Shown one piece after another: positions 1 to 11,400 of a stretch of DNA of 64,000 nt (its first letter is position 1; every line of letters starts with the position of its first letter). The position numbers and the translations under genes were made by a program. The notes under the pieces were generated by a model. It was not told the DNA's origin. It searched no databases and saw only the letters and a list, made by a program, of their open reading frames with translations. Source of the DNA: Theristus sp. LFF4_11. Its lineage: Eukaryota > Nematoda > Chromadorea > Monhysterida > Xyalidae. Location: NCBI GenBank assembly GCA_030248135.1, contig JASANC010005464.1, positions 124,001 to 188,000 on the forward strand, read 5' to 3'.

Positions 1-757
1 AGTGAAACCGATAGCGTATTGCGTTCGAAAAATAACATTTCATCAGTTACCCTTTGCAAATCGACAACATCGTCAGTTAGTCTGCATATACTTAGTTTAG
101 CAGTCATCTTGTCTCCATCGTATTTCACTTGACCCTTGCCACAAAAGCTTCTGCAAAATGATGCTTCACCAGTTCAGTTCGACACAGTTCACTGCACCGT
201 TTTTTCAAAAATATAAGTTACATTTTATCAATCAAACGAAGAATTGTGATTTTTGACCACGAAGTTTGAAAATTTTAAGGTAAAAAACCGGTTCTTTATT
301 TTTTAGGAAAAAAACTGAAAAAAACGGTTTTAAAACGGAAAAGAAACCGGTTTTTTTCCTGTGCCAACCCTAGACTTTTCCAAATTGCAATTATGCAATG
401 TCATCGTTCAATATCAATAGTTTTCAACTGCCAAAATTTCCAAAAAAATTGATGTAAAAACCGTTCTTCATTTTAAGGAAGACAAGACAAGCAAACTGAA
501 AAAATCGTTTTGTTTCCCATGCTAACCTTATTTCTGTCCGTTTCATCGTAGAAGTTTTTGATGCAGTTGTTGTTTACTTAATTAAATTATGCATTTATTG
601 TCAAACAAAATCCTAATATCAACACATAGAGATAGCGCTGCGGTTGCAGCAGAATAAAGTTTGAAACGAAATTGACACTCGAAACTTTCCAACAATCAGT
701 CGAAACTTCCGTGTTTGGTGAAAAATGGTGTGATCTGAAAAAGCGTTTTTGTTGCAG
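1..757. other. Upstream flank of the EPT1 gene, no exon recognised
   Basis: AT-rich DNA with no convincing coding exon. The missing first exon of the ethanolaminephosphotransferase gene (the short N-terminal segment before the conserved 'YSSVDTSP' block) should lie here or beyond the window edge, but I could not identify it. Two diverged copies of an A/T-rich motif occur near 270-370 and 450-530; both contain runs like 'gtaaaaaaccg' and 'ctgaaaaaa'. They look like a degenerate local duplication. Confidence 0.5.
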
Positions 758-3261
758 TATTCCTCTGTGGACACCAGTCCAATCGCAGTGTACATATCGC
801 ATCCGTTCTGGAGGCAAGTTGTGAAGGTGAGAGCAGAATGATACATGCCGTGCAGTTGTTTTAAATGTCGATCTTAATGTGCGTTGTTAATTGTTGTAGC
901 TCTATCCTCTGTGGGTCGCTCCGAATGTTCTGACGCTTAGTGGCTTTTTGATGGTGATGAGCGGCTACTTGCTGATGTCCTACTATGATTACTACTTGTA
1001 CGCAGCCAGCGAAAGCAAACCCGACTACCCAGCTGTGCCCAATTGGCTCTGGCTGTACTGCGCCGTCTGCACGTTCGTCGCACACGTTCTTGGTGCGTTT
1101 GAATGCCACCGCCGCAATCCATTACGTCACGCCATGCAGCAAAAAACGCCTATCGGCTCACTCACTCAGTATCAAGCGGATTGTGGGTTCAGTCGGACAA
1201 TTGCCAACTGTGAATCATTGGCAGTTAGCTGATTGGCTGCCTTTGAATTGAGCTTAGTGATTGGTTTAGTCAGCTCGATGCAACCGATCAGCATGTCAGC
1301 ATACTTATGTTTTACAGTTCGGTGGTATGCAGTTGTATGCATTCCACAGCTGCAGCTTGAACTGTTATTTATCATTAATTGAACAAAGTGAACTATTGTT
1401 TGAAAAGCACGTGCGTTTCATGTGCAGATGGCACTGATGGCATGCAGGCACGACGCACCGGCAACTCTGGGCCCACTGGTGAACTCTTTGACCACGGCCT
1501 CGACAGCTGGGCCACGTTGCCATTCACGGTCACATTGTTCACTGCGTTCGGCAGGTTGGAGTTCAGGCAAGTGAACGCAGCAACCCTAACCTGTCGTGCA
1601 ACACCAACACCAGCTGTCTTGAGTGCTGCGTTCGTCAGCGTCACAATGTGTCATGATTTCAGCGTTGCGCCAGTGCGTTTGCTGCTTGTTCTTGCGTCCG
1701 TGCAGTTGGTCTTCATCATGACCCACTGCGAAAAGTACAACACCGGAGTACTATTTCTTTCTTGGGGCTACGACCTCAGCCAATATGTAACTTCCAACCC
1801 TTTTTCAGCGTGTTATTTCTTTTTTGGATAATAAAACGAAATTGACAGACTTCATTTCAGGGTCTAACGTTATTTTACTTGGTGACATTCGTGAAGGGCT
1901 ACAGTTTCTGGCATTTCAACATAGCTACCGGCGTTTCAATGGCTGTGGTTTTGGAAGCCGGGTTTTATTGTAAGCGGTTTGGCTTTATAGTGAAACCTTA
2001 ATTAGTTAACACTTTGAACGGCAGTGAATGAATGAGTATTGAAAATCTCCATTCAGTGATGTGCTTTACGTCCGTCGGCATGTCGTCGTATAACATTTAT
2101 CAGTGAGTGTTTTGTGCTCATTTTACTGTCAGCGATTTCAGTGACAATGTTTTGCTCGTTCGCAGTTGCTACGTGGTCGAAAAGAGCGGCCTACAGCGGA
2201 GCGTCTATGAAGGTGCACGCCCAATGTTTCCGTTCGTTGCGCTCTCTGTGCTCAGTCTTCTCTGGGCGGTGTATTCGCCAACGGACGTGATCAACATTGA
2301 TCCACGTGCATACATCTGGATGAATGGAACCATATTCTCGAATATTGCAGTCAGTATTTGTATTGTGGAGAATCCTAGCCTCAAGACAGTGCACTCTGTT
2401 CTAACGTTGTAATGTTGCACAGTGCACAGTTACAAACACACAATCACATGCACAATATTACAGCAGCACGCGTGTGTCAGGAGTGTAGTTGGGTTGTGCA
2501 ACAGTCCAGAACTGAATGCGCTGTGTTCAGTAAGATGCAAACGGTGGTTGGTGTACTATTGCGGTCCGCAAAATTCCGGTCCGAAGAGTTGCGGCCCCCT
2601 CATTGCAGCCCGTTTGATTCCGGCCCGCACTATTTCGGCCCGGTTAATTTTCCTTAGCACGAACAATAAAACTGCTGGAAAGAAAAGATTTCTTTTAAAT
2701 TATCGCAATCGCAGATTGTGGTCATTGTTATTCATCACAGATCGCGAAAAATCGCCATACAGTTAGCTATATTGCTAGTGCTAGGAAAATTCGCCGAGAC
2801 GGAATTGTCCGAGTCAGAATCGAACGGGCCGCAGCTGTTCAGGCCGCCCATTAGAGGGCCGCAATGGAACACAAAGACACACCCGGCGGGTGTATTCGAT
2901 TGCATCACTGCAGTGTCGTCTGATTGTGGCGCAAATGACGGCGACGCGTGCACAGCTGTGGAACGTGCTGCTGTGGCCGTTGTGCGTGGCGGCAGCAGCA
3001 GCACAGCTGCGCATCGGTGCTGCCGAGCTCTGGCTGGTGCGTCTGCTCGCTGTGCTCGTCACGCTCGCACACGTTCACTATGGAGTCTGCGTGGTAAGCG
3101 TGCCGTCAATTGTTGCCGACGTCGCATGCACTCGCGACACTCCCCGGCTTTGCACGCAGGTGAATCAACTGTGCGATCATTTCGGCATCAAGCCGCTCAC
3201 AATCACCGACCGCAGCAATCAGACGGCGGCTGCGTCGAAGGAGACGTCGAAAAGCGACTAG
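758..3261 (+). CDS. Ethanolaminephosphotransferase 1 (EPT1/SELENOI family), 5' incomplete
   Basis: Integral ER/Golgi membrane enzyme expected to transfer phosphoethanolamine from CDP-ethanolamine to diacylglycerol (last step of the Kennedy pathway). Exons joined in phase: 758-826, 900-1092, 1428-1554, 1663-1786, 1861-1969, 2057-2102, 2166-2349, 2914-3093, 3160-3261 (TAG stop). The third exon carries a perfect CDP-alcohol phosphotransferase motif DG(x)2AR(x)8G(x)3D(x)3D (DGMQAR...GELFDHGLD). Further family blocks follow in order: HPFW, WVAPNVLTLSGF, CEKYNTGVLFLSWGYD, YSPTD and LAHVHYGV. Hydrophobic segments match the multi-pass topology. The first coding exon is not identified. Vertebrate orthologues carry a selenocysteine near the C-terminus after Ser-Asp; here the protein ends Ser-Lys-Ser-Asp then TAG, with no in-frame TGA read-through. 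Assignment to EPT1 rather than the related CEPT1/CHPT1 rests on best remembered similarity to SELENOI. Confidence 0.9.
1190..1300 (+). repeat. Dispersed ~95-bp repeat, copy 1 (EPT1 intron)
   Basis: Contains the ordered blocks 'aactgtgaatca', 'gattggctgc', 'gaattg', 'gtgattg' and 'cagctcgatgca'. The same blocks in the same order occur at about 28545-28640 in a TEP1 intron, and shorter relatives are seen near 35775-35815. Sits in the 335-nt intron 1093-1427. Confidence 0.6.
2558..2865. repeat. Foldback (TIR) element inside an EPT1 intron
   Basis: About 90 bp at the left end (from 'attgcggtccgc') reappears in inverted orientation at the right end ('gggccgcaat'). The shared order of blocks is attgcgg-c, gcggccc, ccgttcgatt/ccgtttgatt, then aattttcct towards the inside. 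The element is about 308 bp, has no coding capacity, and makes this EPT1 intron (2350-2913) several times longer than its neighbours. This looks like a non-autonomous DNA transposon; the superfamily is not assignable. Confidence 0.65.
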
Positions 3262-4447
3262 TAAGCCGATCAGCAGCTAAACGCATGTTCGTTTCCTGCC
3301 TCCTGTCTCGAATCTGTCAGCTTTCACAGCCGAAAAACGGGCCTACCAGTTTTTTGTTTTTGTTTTGTTCTCTCAGCGAGCAATCCGTCACTAATCGCAT
3401 GGGATGCAAGCGTCTGACGTTGCTGCATTTTTTTAGTTCTACACCTCTTATTGCAGGTTTACCTTCCGTAGAAAAGCAAAAGAGCACAAACTCGTGTGAG
3501 TATACCGATGTGATTGGATGATGCACGTTATTTTTTAGAGATCGTCAAGTTTTTTTTTCTCTGCTGTAATGATCAGTTGTTTTTTTAATGTTCTTGTTTG
3601 CGTTGCATTAGCTACTAAGTTGATCGTAGGTTCCTTGTCCGTTCAATTATTAACAATTCTTCGCTGGACGACACAGCCATTCCAATTCCAAGTTTCCAAA
3701 AGCAACAAGAATTCTGGGTGAACTCGGATCTCATGTGACCTCGCTTGCAGCCACAGTCATCGTTGAATCTGAATTGCTGCATGCTGCTAATCTTGATCAG
3801 CCTGCAGTCAATCGTCGTGCGCTGTAGCACCAGTAATGGCGATCACAGTTCTCGTGTCATTTCAGTGCCCCATCATCGGAGTGTGTCACATTGCTGGATG
3901 CTGCTGACGATTCTTCTGGTGCTCACCACAAATCAGATGATATTGACACCAGCAACAACCAATGACTGTGTTTCCTAGCTTTGTTGCACTCGTTTAATTT
4001 GTTTGTACTCCTGTATACAATCAAAAGCCACCCGTGATTCGTTGTTTTCTAGTTGCTAGCGGATCTTCTAGCAGCAGTTCTAGATTATTGTTGTTAAAAT
4101 TACTACCGTATATTTGTTGCAAATGTTATCATTTCAGTTTGTTTGTCATTGTTCAAACGGTTGATATTTCATCTTGCGATTGTTGATTAGTCGCTCAAAC
4201 CGGGCTTTTTGTTTTTCGAGCCATTTTCTTCCCGTGGCTATTGTTTAATTTATTGTTAATTTTTAGATATTGTAAGTTACTTGACTAACTTTTTGAAATT
4301 ATTTTTTTATTGCATTGATCTTGCGGGCGTTCTTGTGTGCTTTATTTTATGTCCGTGATAGTTCGTGTCAGCTGTTCGAGATTTTTAAGTCAAGCACCAT
4401 TTATCGATTATTATCGTTGAAGGATTTGATATGATCCAGATGCAACA

Positions 4448-4453
4448 AATAAA
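4448..4453 (+). terminator. Candidate polyadenylation signal of EPT1
   Basis: AATAAA hexamer downstream of the EPT1 stop at 3261. A second AATAAA lies at 4755-4760. Which one is used cannot be told; the 3' UTR would be over 1 kb, so both are tentative. Confidence 0.35.
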
Positions 4454-6269
4454 ATGAGTACAACAGCCTCGGCGTGTTCAACTGTGATTTTGTGCTAATT
4501 GGCTTGTATCACTCAGCCACCGTTCCAAGGTACGTTCATGGGTTGATTTCACAGTTTGATCGTGTCAATGAATAGAATCCATGCAAACCGGTATGTTAAA
4601 AAGTTTCTATTTTGTCGTTTTTGTGTGGTTTTTTTAAGTTTTATTTTTACTTGCCGTTTTCGTTTTGTCAGTTGTCTAATTTCCCACTGCAGTAAGTTTT
4701 TTTTTATCTAGTAGTAGTCTACTAGTAGTCTAGTGTTACACCCCTGAGCCCCTGAATAAAGTTACGAAGCGTTTCGTTCTGTTTTCACGTAAACTTCATT
4801 CACTAATGTCTGCTTTGGGCGCGATGTGAAGAAATTGAATTTGGTGCATTTCAGGCGCTCAGTGGTTTAGCACTGCTGCACTATTAGCTGCTACAAAACT
4901 GGCGCCTGCCCTGCAGCAGCTTTACTGATGTTTCGCTGGTCACTTCTTGGCGACAACGTCTCATGCTGCTGCTGTCGAAAGTTGTCTTGTGCGACGCACA
5001 AAAAAGCTGCATTGCACCAATAACGAAGACACGGCACAGGTACAGGTTGAGCACGTGCGAAACTCGGTGTGCTGCAGTGATTTTTGAGTTGGTAGCACTA
5101 CCTGGTAGTAGCATTTTCATTTGAAACGTCCTCAGATCGGGACAGGTTGTTACGTCATCCCATTGGTGGAAACCAATATTTTGAATTTTTAAAGGTACCT
5201 TCGTATGAGTCGGGCAAACGCACTGGGAACAAACGCGGAAAGCTCAAAGTCCGACTTGCTTTCATGAGCAAAATGTCAGTAGGAATCGTTAGATTACGCA
5301 CAATAATATGCCATGCAAAATTACAAACCAAACCGACCACCGTGGTGCGTGGTGTTCCTGACCAAAACTTTTGTGACGATTTTTTACAAAAACAGCTGTG
5401 ACTCCGCAACGAAATGGCATGGCCAAATAAAAAGGCTAAAACGCGTTATTCTATCAAAAGTTCTATCGAAAAAATCAAAACCTCATTTAGGGTAACTTTT
5501 GGAACCAAAACCTAGTTTTTGGTATTCCAAAAAATGTCGAAAACAGCACATTTTGTTTTAAAAAAAGCAAACAATGCGCTTGGATAAGTGGTTTTATGCG
5601 CACTTGGTGTAAATTGGGTAAGTTAATTAAAATAATTGTTCAGAGCTAAGAACAATTTGGATCAAAATTAACAAAATGCTACATGCTGGACTAAACGTGA
5701 GTTTAGTGTGGAAAATGAGCAGTGAAACTGCGTACGCTCACCTGCTATGGTGTTAACAAACAGCCAAAACAACCAAACACTCCACTCAACTGAGAGGTTC
5801 AGTAAAGTTAACGTTTTTCACTCCAACTTGTTTTCTCAAATAACCATTCTTAGCAGCCAAAGAAATTAAAAATACTCAGCATTTAATGAAATAGCATTAT
5901 AAAAAGATGAACTTCGTTTATCAACAAAAAGTACTTCCAAATTATCGGTGGGTGGAGTGGAGAATTTTGATTTCAGCAGATCAAACGACAAATGGTGGGT
6001 GAGAGTGGTGAGACGATTTTTGAAAAGAAACCGGCACAGTTTTTATTCAGCAAATAAATTGTTTCAAAAATTGTGAAACAATTCATTCATTTGTTTTTTA
6101 AACCTTTCTAGTTTATTTGAATTGTTGCTCATTTCATAGTCTACCACGTATTTTTTCAACAACGTTTGTAACGATTGGAATGCAACATGTTTTTTCTCAT
6201 TACATCAGACGAGGGTTTGCAGATGGGCATCACGGAAAGCGTGCGCAACGGCAGCAGAGGACAAAACAG

Positions 6270-6279
6270 AGTATAAATG
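6270..6279 (+). promoter_or_regulatory. TATA-like element upstream of ARID1
   Basis: 'gtataaatgg' just before a GC-richer 1.2-kb stretch, about 2 kb upstream of the 5' UTR acceptor at 8266. It is a plausible core promoter for the ARID1 gene, by motif and position only. Confidence 0.25.
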
Positions 6280-8406
6280 GTGGTGCTTGTGGCGATCGTT
6301 CATGTGTCAGAGGCAGAGTGCTGAGAGAATTGCTGTTGGCCTGCCCGTCATAGCCGTTCTCTCTGCTCGCCCGTCGTGTTTTGTGTTTTTGTGTTTCTCT
6401 CGCAGTGCCTGCTGTCGTATTCTCTCTCATTCTCTTGCATTACAACAGCGCGCACCAACAGCGCCGATGCGTTATTCGTTTATGTGTGCGCAGTGAATGC
6501 ACATTGCACACGGGGCCGTATGCACACACACTCTGTCTCTCGCTCTCCTGTGTTACTGGCCGGCCCTTTGTGCTGTCTCGACCGGAGCACCATGCACACT
6601 GGCGGCGGCAGCGCTGCGTCCATCGGCACGTGAAACAACGTGCAATTTGCCGGCTTCTCCGGTGATTTGATAATGATTACCGGTTTGGCGGATGCATCTT
6701 GACGCCTATTGGTGGTGGTGTGCTGTCTGTTGCAGCGATTAGCGAACGTTGGAGGTGGCGAAATCGGCCGGTGACACGGCGACACGGCCGCGGTCTACTG
6801 TGGACGCGTGTGCTCGAGTGTGCAGAGCGAATTGATTATTGGTGCAGGCAGCAGCACACAGACACACGTTGTGCAGCAGTGCACAGCACACCACGAAATA
6901 GTACTGCTGCTGCTGCCTCGGCTTGCCTGACGACGTTGTCGCTCGTCTCTCGCCTTGCTCGATGCCGTTTTCAGGGCGTCATGAGTCTTCTCTGTCTTCT
7001 TTCTCTGCGGTTTTTTTGTCTGTTTGGTTCCCCGCAGTTCTCCCACCAAACGCATATTATTCCGCTCGCAAGTCCATTCAATCGCTCCACCAACAGATCT
7101 CTTTTTCTCTGTTTTTTTCGCCCATGCTTCTTGGCTGTTGTTTCTTCGGCGGCTGCAATTTGCGTCTGCCGTTTGCGCAAATGTGAATACGACCAGAGTT
7201 ACATACACGTGTAGACACGGCCATGCAGGCAGTGTGGCCCGCCGTGCATCGCTACGCTGTTTGGTTGTTGTTTTTGTTGTTGTTAATGTCAATGTTGTTG
7301 TCTCACTTATTTGTAATACGCAACAGAAAAACTCGCATCTCTCTCGGTCGGCTCGGTACTACTGAGCACGTGTTGCTGGTGCTGTTTTGTGTGTATTTCA
7401 TTTTCACCGCCACCGTGTAACGCCCGACCAATCAGTAATGAGCGGAACGCCATTCATAAACGTCTCTCTTACGCGTGCGCATATCAAAACCGCAGTGTTG
7501 TTGTTACTTGGCCACTATGCGTGTACTATTATGATGTTATAATAGTATTGCTGGCAGCGATCACATCATCATTGTGACATACTGCTTTCTCCCAGTCATT
7601 GTTAACAGCAGACATCAGACAGCCACCGCCACTAACAGTCGCTGCCACACACACACACACACTTACCACAACAACACTAAATTATGCCGAGTGACAAGTC
7701 ATAGCGATTTAGCGTGACAACTGTATCCGTTATTTTGCTAGTAAACTTCTGTGCGTCAGATGTAATCACCAACCGTCAAGTCAATTCGTAGTACTACGAA
7801 CGTACAATCAATCTTGTGAAGTGCCTGTTCACACTTTTTATCTGTTCAATGTCCATCAATCCTGTTCACTAGCCTAATATTTGGCTTGTTCATTTTACAG
7901 ATGTTTGCTCAGTTCACAACTTCTCTCTAGTGACGCTCCTGTCCTATTCATGAGTAACTTCTGACGCTCTGCAGTTTTCAAACTTAACTACAAGCCACTT
8001 AGTCCACTGTGGTCTCTCTTAGTCCGCTGTTCTTTGGGCTCTGTTCTCACTTTTTTCACACTTGTTTACTTTCTGAAACTACTCCGTTTGGAAACTGCTG
8101 TCGGTGGTGGTCTGATCTTTTTTCAATGCACTTAATAATTAATTGAAATTTAAATTAATCAGTCATCAATCCTTAATTGTAACACCATGAAATCCCGGCG
8201 AACCAGCAAAATCAAAGTTTCTCAATTTGTTTTCTGAGATTGGAAACTGCTTTGTTTCTGTTTCAGGCCAACACAATTATACCAGGCCAACATCGGTCAA
8301 TATCAGCAAAAAGCAACCAAGTACATTGACCACGGCGGTAACATGTTAACGGAAGCAGATAACCGTTGATTTCTTGCGACCGTCTGTAGTTCGCTCGTGT
8401 GATTTG

Positions 8407-11400
8407 ATGACGCAACAGATGGCGACGCAGTCGCAGCAGCGTTCGACTCCAACCTTGAACACGCTGCTGAGGGCGCCTTCAACGACGGCCACCAGCACGG
8501 CAACACCGGCCAGCCGCCACATCTACCACAACAACGTCAACAACGTCGATGAGCTCAAACAGCAACAGCAGCACCCGATGCCGGCCTATGCCAACAAACT
8601 CAACAACACTCTGCCGCCGACGTCCACTCCGGTTGGTGCACGTTTAATGAATATCTGTTGATTTGGTCTTTGCTGTGCTCATACTTTGATCTGAAAGTAA
8701 TAATCTGCAGTATCTGAATGAGTGGGGGTGAATGAAAGAAGAAGAAAAAAATGAAAGAAAATCCAACAACGGGAAACAAATTCTAAACGCCTTCAGTTTG
8801 ATAAACAAAGAATTTCTTTTCTATCATCAATCGTGTGCCCAACCGTTGCCTTGCCACAAAAAAACCGGATTCAGAACAGTTTAACGTTGTTGTTAATTCT
8901 TTAACGCAGCCAACACATACGACTAGAACGTTGTAGTTTTCTTCAATCGACAGTGAATTAATTCTCCAGCCAAATGTCAGCCTGGTTCTTGCTGTGATTC
9001 AAGATGAAAAGTAATGATTCATCACCGTGAGGCAGATGCGGTCGCGCATGTTTGCATGCATGAGAGTTCTGTGCCAACAAGCTAACAAATAAGCTAACCG
9101 GCTCTGCGCTGTTTCGTCATTCATAATAGATGACGGATGAAGGCTGACTGATGCACCCGGAATAGAAACGGTTTTCATGCGCAAACATATAAGCATACAT
9201 CTGGTACATTAGCTTCTGCTACAGGCAAAAACTGTCACAATTCGAAGCAACAAAAACCACAACTTTGAATTTAAGTAATCCGGCAAAAAATGATCAGCTG
9301 GAAATGTATTGTTACGTAATTAATAGCCTGTGATATCCATAACAACGTTACTGGTGAATAATCAAGACTGACTTAAATGTTGAAACTAAACTCCTTTTTA
9401 CACACTGTCGCAAAACCGATGTGGTAATGTTGATTTTGATTTGCTGATTATCATTGCAGCCGTGCACAAGCAAGCACAGACGAGTGTCTGTCTTAAGTGG
9501 CACATGATCTGCGTCTTGTACGCACATGTCTTGGGAATACATGCGTGGTGCCCAGTTTAACTGACGCCCCCACTGAACTGCTTGCGTGTGTGCCGCACAG
9601 TTGTCTGTCTGCTTGTTAGGCGTTACGTTTTCTACTTTTTTTGTAACGCAACACCACTGACCGATTTGTGCACTTACTCTTTTGGCGTATTTCGCAGCTG
9701 GTGTGCTTGCACACGTGTTGCCAGTGCGTTTCGTTGTTGTTGGCAGACACTGCGTGTTCAGCGATTCGTTTAGCGTGCCCCTTTTTTCCTGGCCGACCAC
9801 AGCGACAGTCCAATACACTAATAATTTTAACTGATAGCAGCCGTTCTCGTGTGACGCCCGAGCGTCTGGCGCGTCGTCAAACACCTCTGATTCATTTTCA
9901 TCCTCAGCAACACAAAACAAGTGTGACATAAAACAACTTTCGAGCAACTTGTCATCGCGTTCTCTTGGCAGTGCAGTCAGTTTCTGTCTGCCTCTGCGCG
10001 ATCCATATCACTTTAGCCCTGTCTGGTGTTGTTTGTTTTTCATCTATGCTGCCCGCCGTCACAGTCGTTGATGTGTTGTTCTTCATCCGGAAATCTCAAC
10101 AGTCGGTTCAAATGATATACGTTGAGCAGATCAACAGTGACTGGCTGGTGCATCGCAAAGTTCTGCAAGGCTTCCGGCATCGCTTGCAGTCAGTCAGTCA
10201 GTTTTATTCTGCGGTTCAAAAGCCGAGTCACGAATAATACCGAACATACATTTGTGAGCGTGGACCAAACGATTTACGAATACTGACTGGAACTGCGGCA
10301 CCAGTTTCAATCTGGAGAGTAAACTTGTGTATTTTTTACGTGGTCTCGTGTAAACTTGAGTAGATTCGAGTTTGCTACGGTCTTTGTCGTAGATGTAGGA
10401 TACGCCGGAACGCGCCCGTACAACAGCACGGATGGCAGGGCGGTAAACAAATAACGCATTGTTCAGCTTGGAACAATTTTGATTTTACTGAATGTGCGAT
10501 TCAAACAATCAACGGCACGCTTGCAAGATGACGCAACAATGGTAGAATGGGCACTGTAGTCCACATATTGATCAAGCACAACTCCCAGATATTTTACCGA
10601 AGTGACACTGGCTAATGTGGTATTGTCAACGGTGATGTGGACCTGTGGGCGACGGGTAGAGGCTGACCGACCGAACACAAAAAGTTTGGTTTTAAATGGG
10701 TTTATATGGTGAGAGATATGTCAGCGACTAGGTTCACGGCGGTCTGCAGGCGTGACAATCAGCTGCTCTGCCAATTGGGCGGTACAGGCACAGGTTGTCG
10801 GCAAAACAGCAAGCGGCCATTGAAAACAACGGTGCACACATGGAACAGTTTAAGCAACTAAAAGAAGACAATTATGGAGCACATGACAGTGAAACAAAAG
10901 ACGATTTGATATTGCCAGAAGAGAACTTGAATGATGATGATGGCGAGTATCCCGATGCTTGAAAATGTAAAAACAGTGAAAGTGTAAAATTTTGGATAAA
11001 AGTGCCGTTGTGCCTGTTGAAAATTGACGTTTTTTAATCACCCTGTAAGCTGTAACATACCCGTGCGACAGTGTGGATGACCGATGTGCGCAGCCCTCAA
11101 ACCGGCGCGCAGCCCGCAAGAACAAACTTTGTGAGCTTTGCTTCACTGCATCGGCGTCCTTGCAAATGAACACAGCCCTCTAAATAATGCACTGTCCTCA
11201 AAATGGTGCACAGCCCTCAAAGTAGTGCACAGCCCTCAAAGTAGTGCACAGCTTTCAAACTGGTGCACAGCGCTCAAACTGGTGTCGCCACAATGACACC
11301 GCAAAAATTTCTTGCGGGCTGCACACCGATTTTGAGGGCTCGCACATTGGTATGACCTATTTTTTTGAACGTGTCCCACAGAAATGACGTCATGTGCGGC

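Larger units (their letters stand above)
3262..8266. other. 5-kb intergenic region between EPT1 and ARID1
   Basis: No exon with recognisable homology on either strand. The proximal part is AT-rich and holds candidate polyadenylation signals for EPT1. From about 6200 to 7450 the sequence becomes more GC-rich with pyrimidine-rich tracts and includes a TATA-like 'gtataaatgg' at 6270-6279. This would suit the promoter and 5' leader of the ARID1 gene, but no transcription start can be fixed from sequence. A short CA run is present near 7650. Confidence 0.5.

Noticed and set aside
2718..3521. 267-codon open frame on the plus strand
   Set aside because: It crosses the last two EPT1 exons out of frame and the foldback element. 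The composition is Arg/Cys-rich with no domain, typical of a shadow frame.
4692..4732. Short 'ctagtagtagtctactagta' palindrome
   Set aside because: Simple trinucleotide-like sequence that is palindromic by composition. No second copy or flanking duplication was seen.
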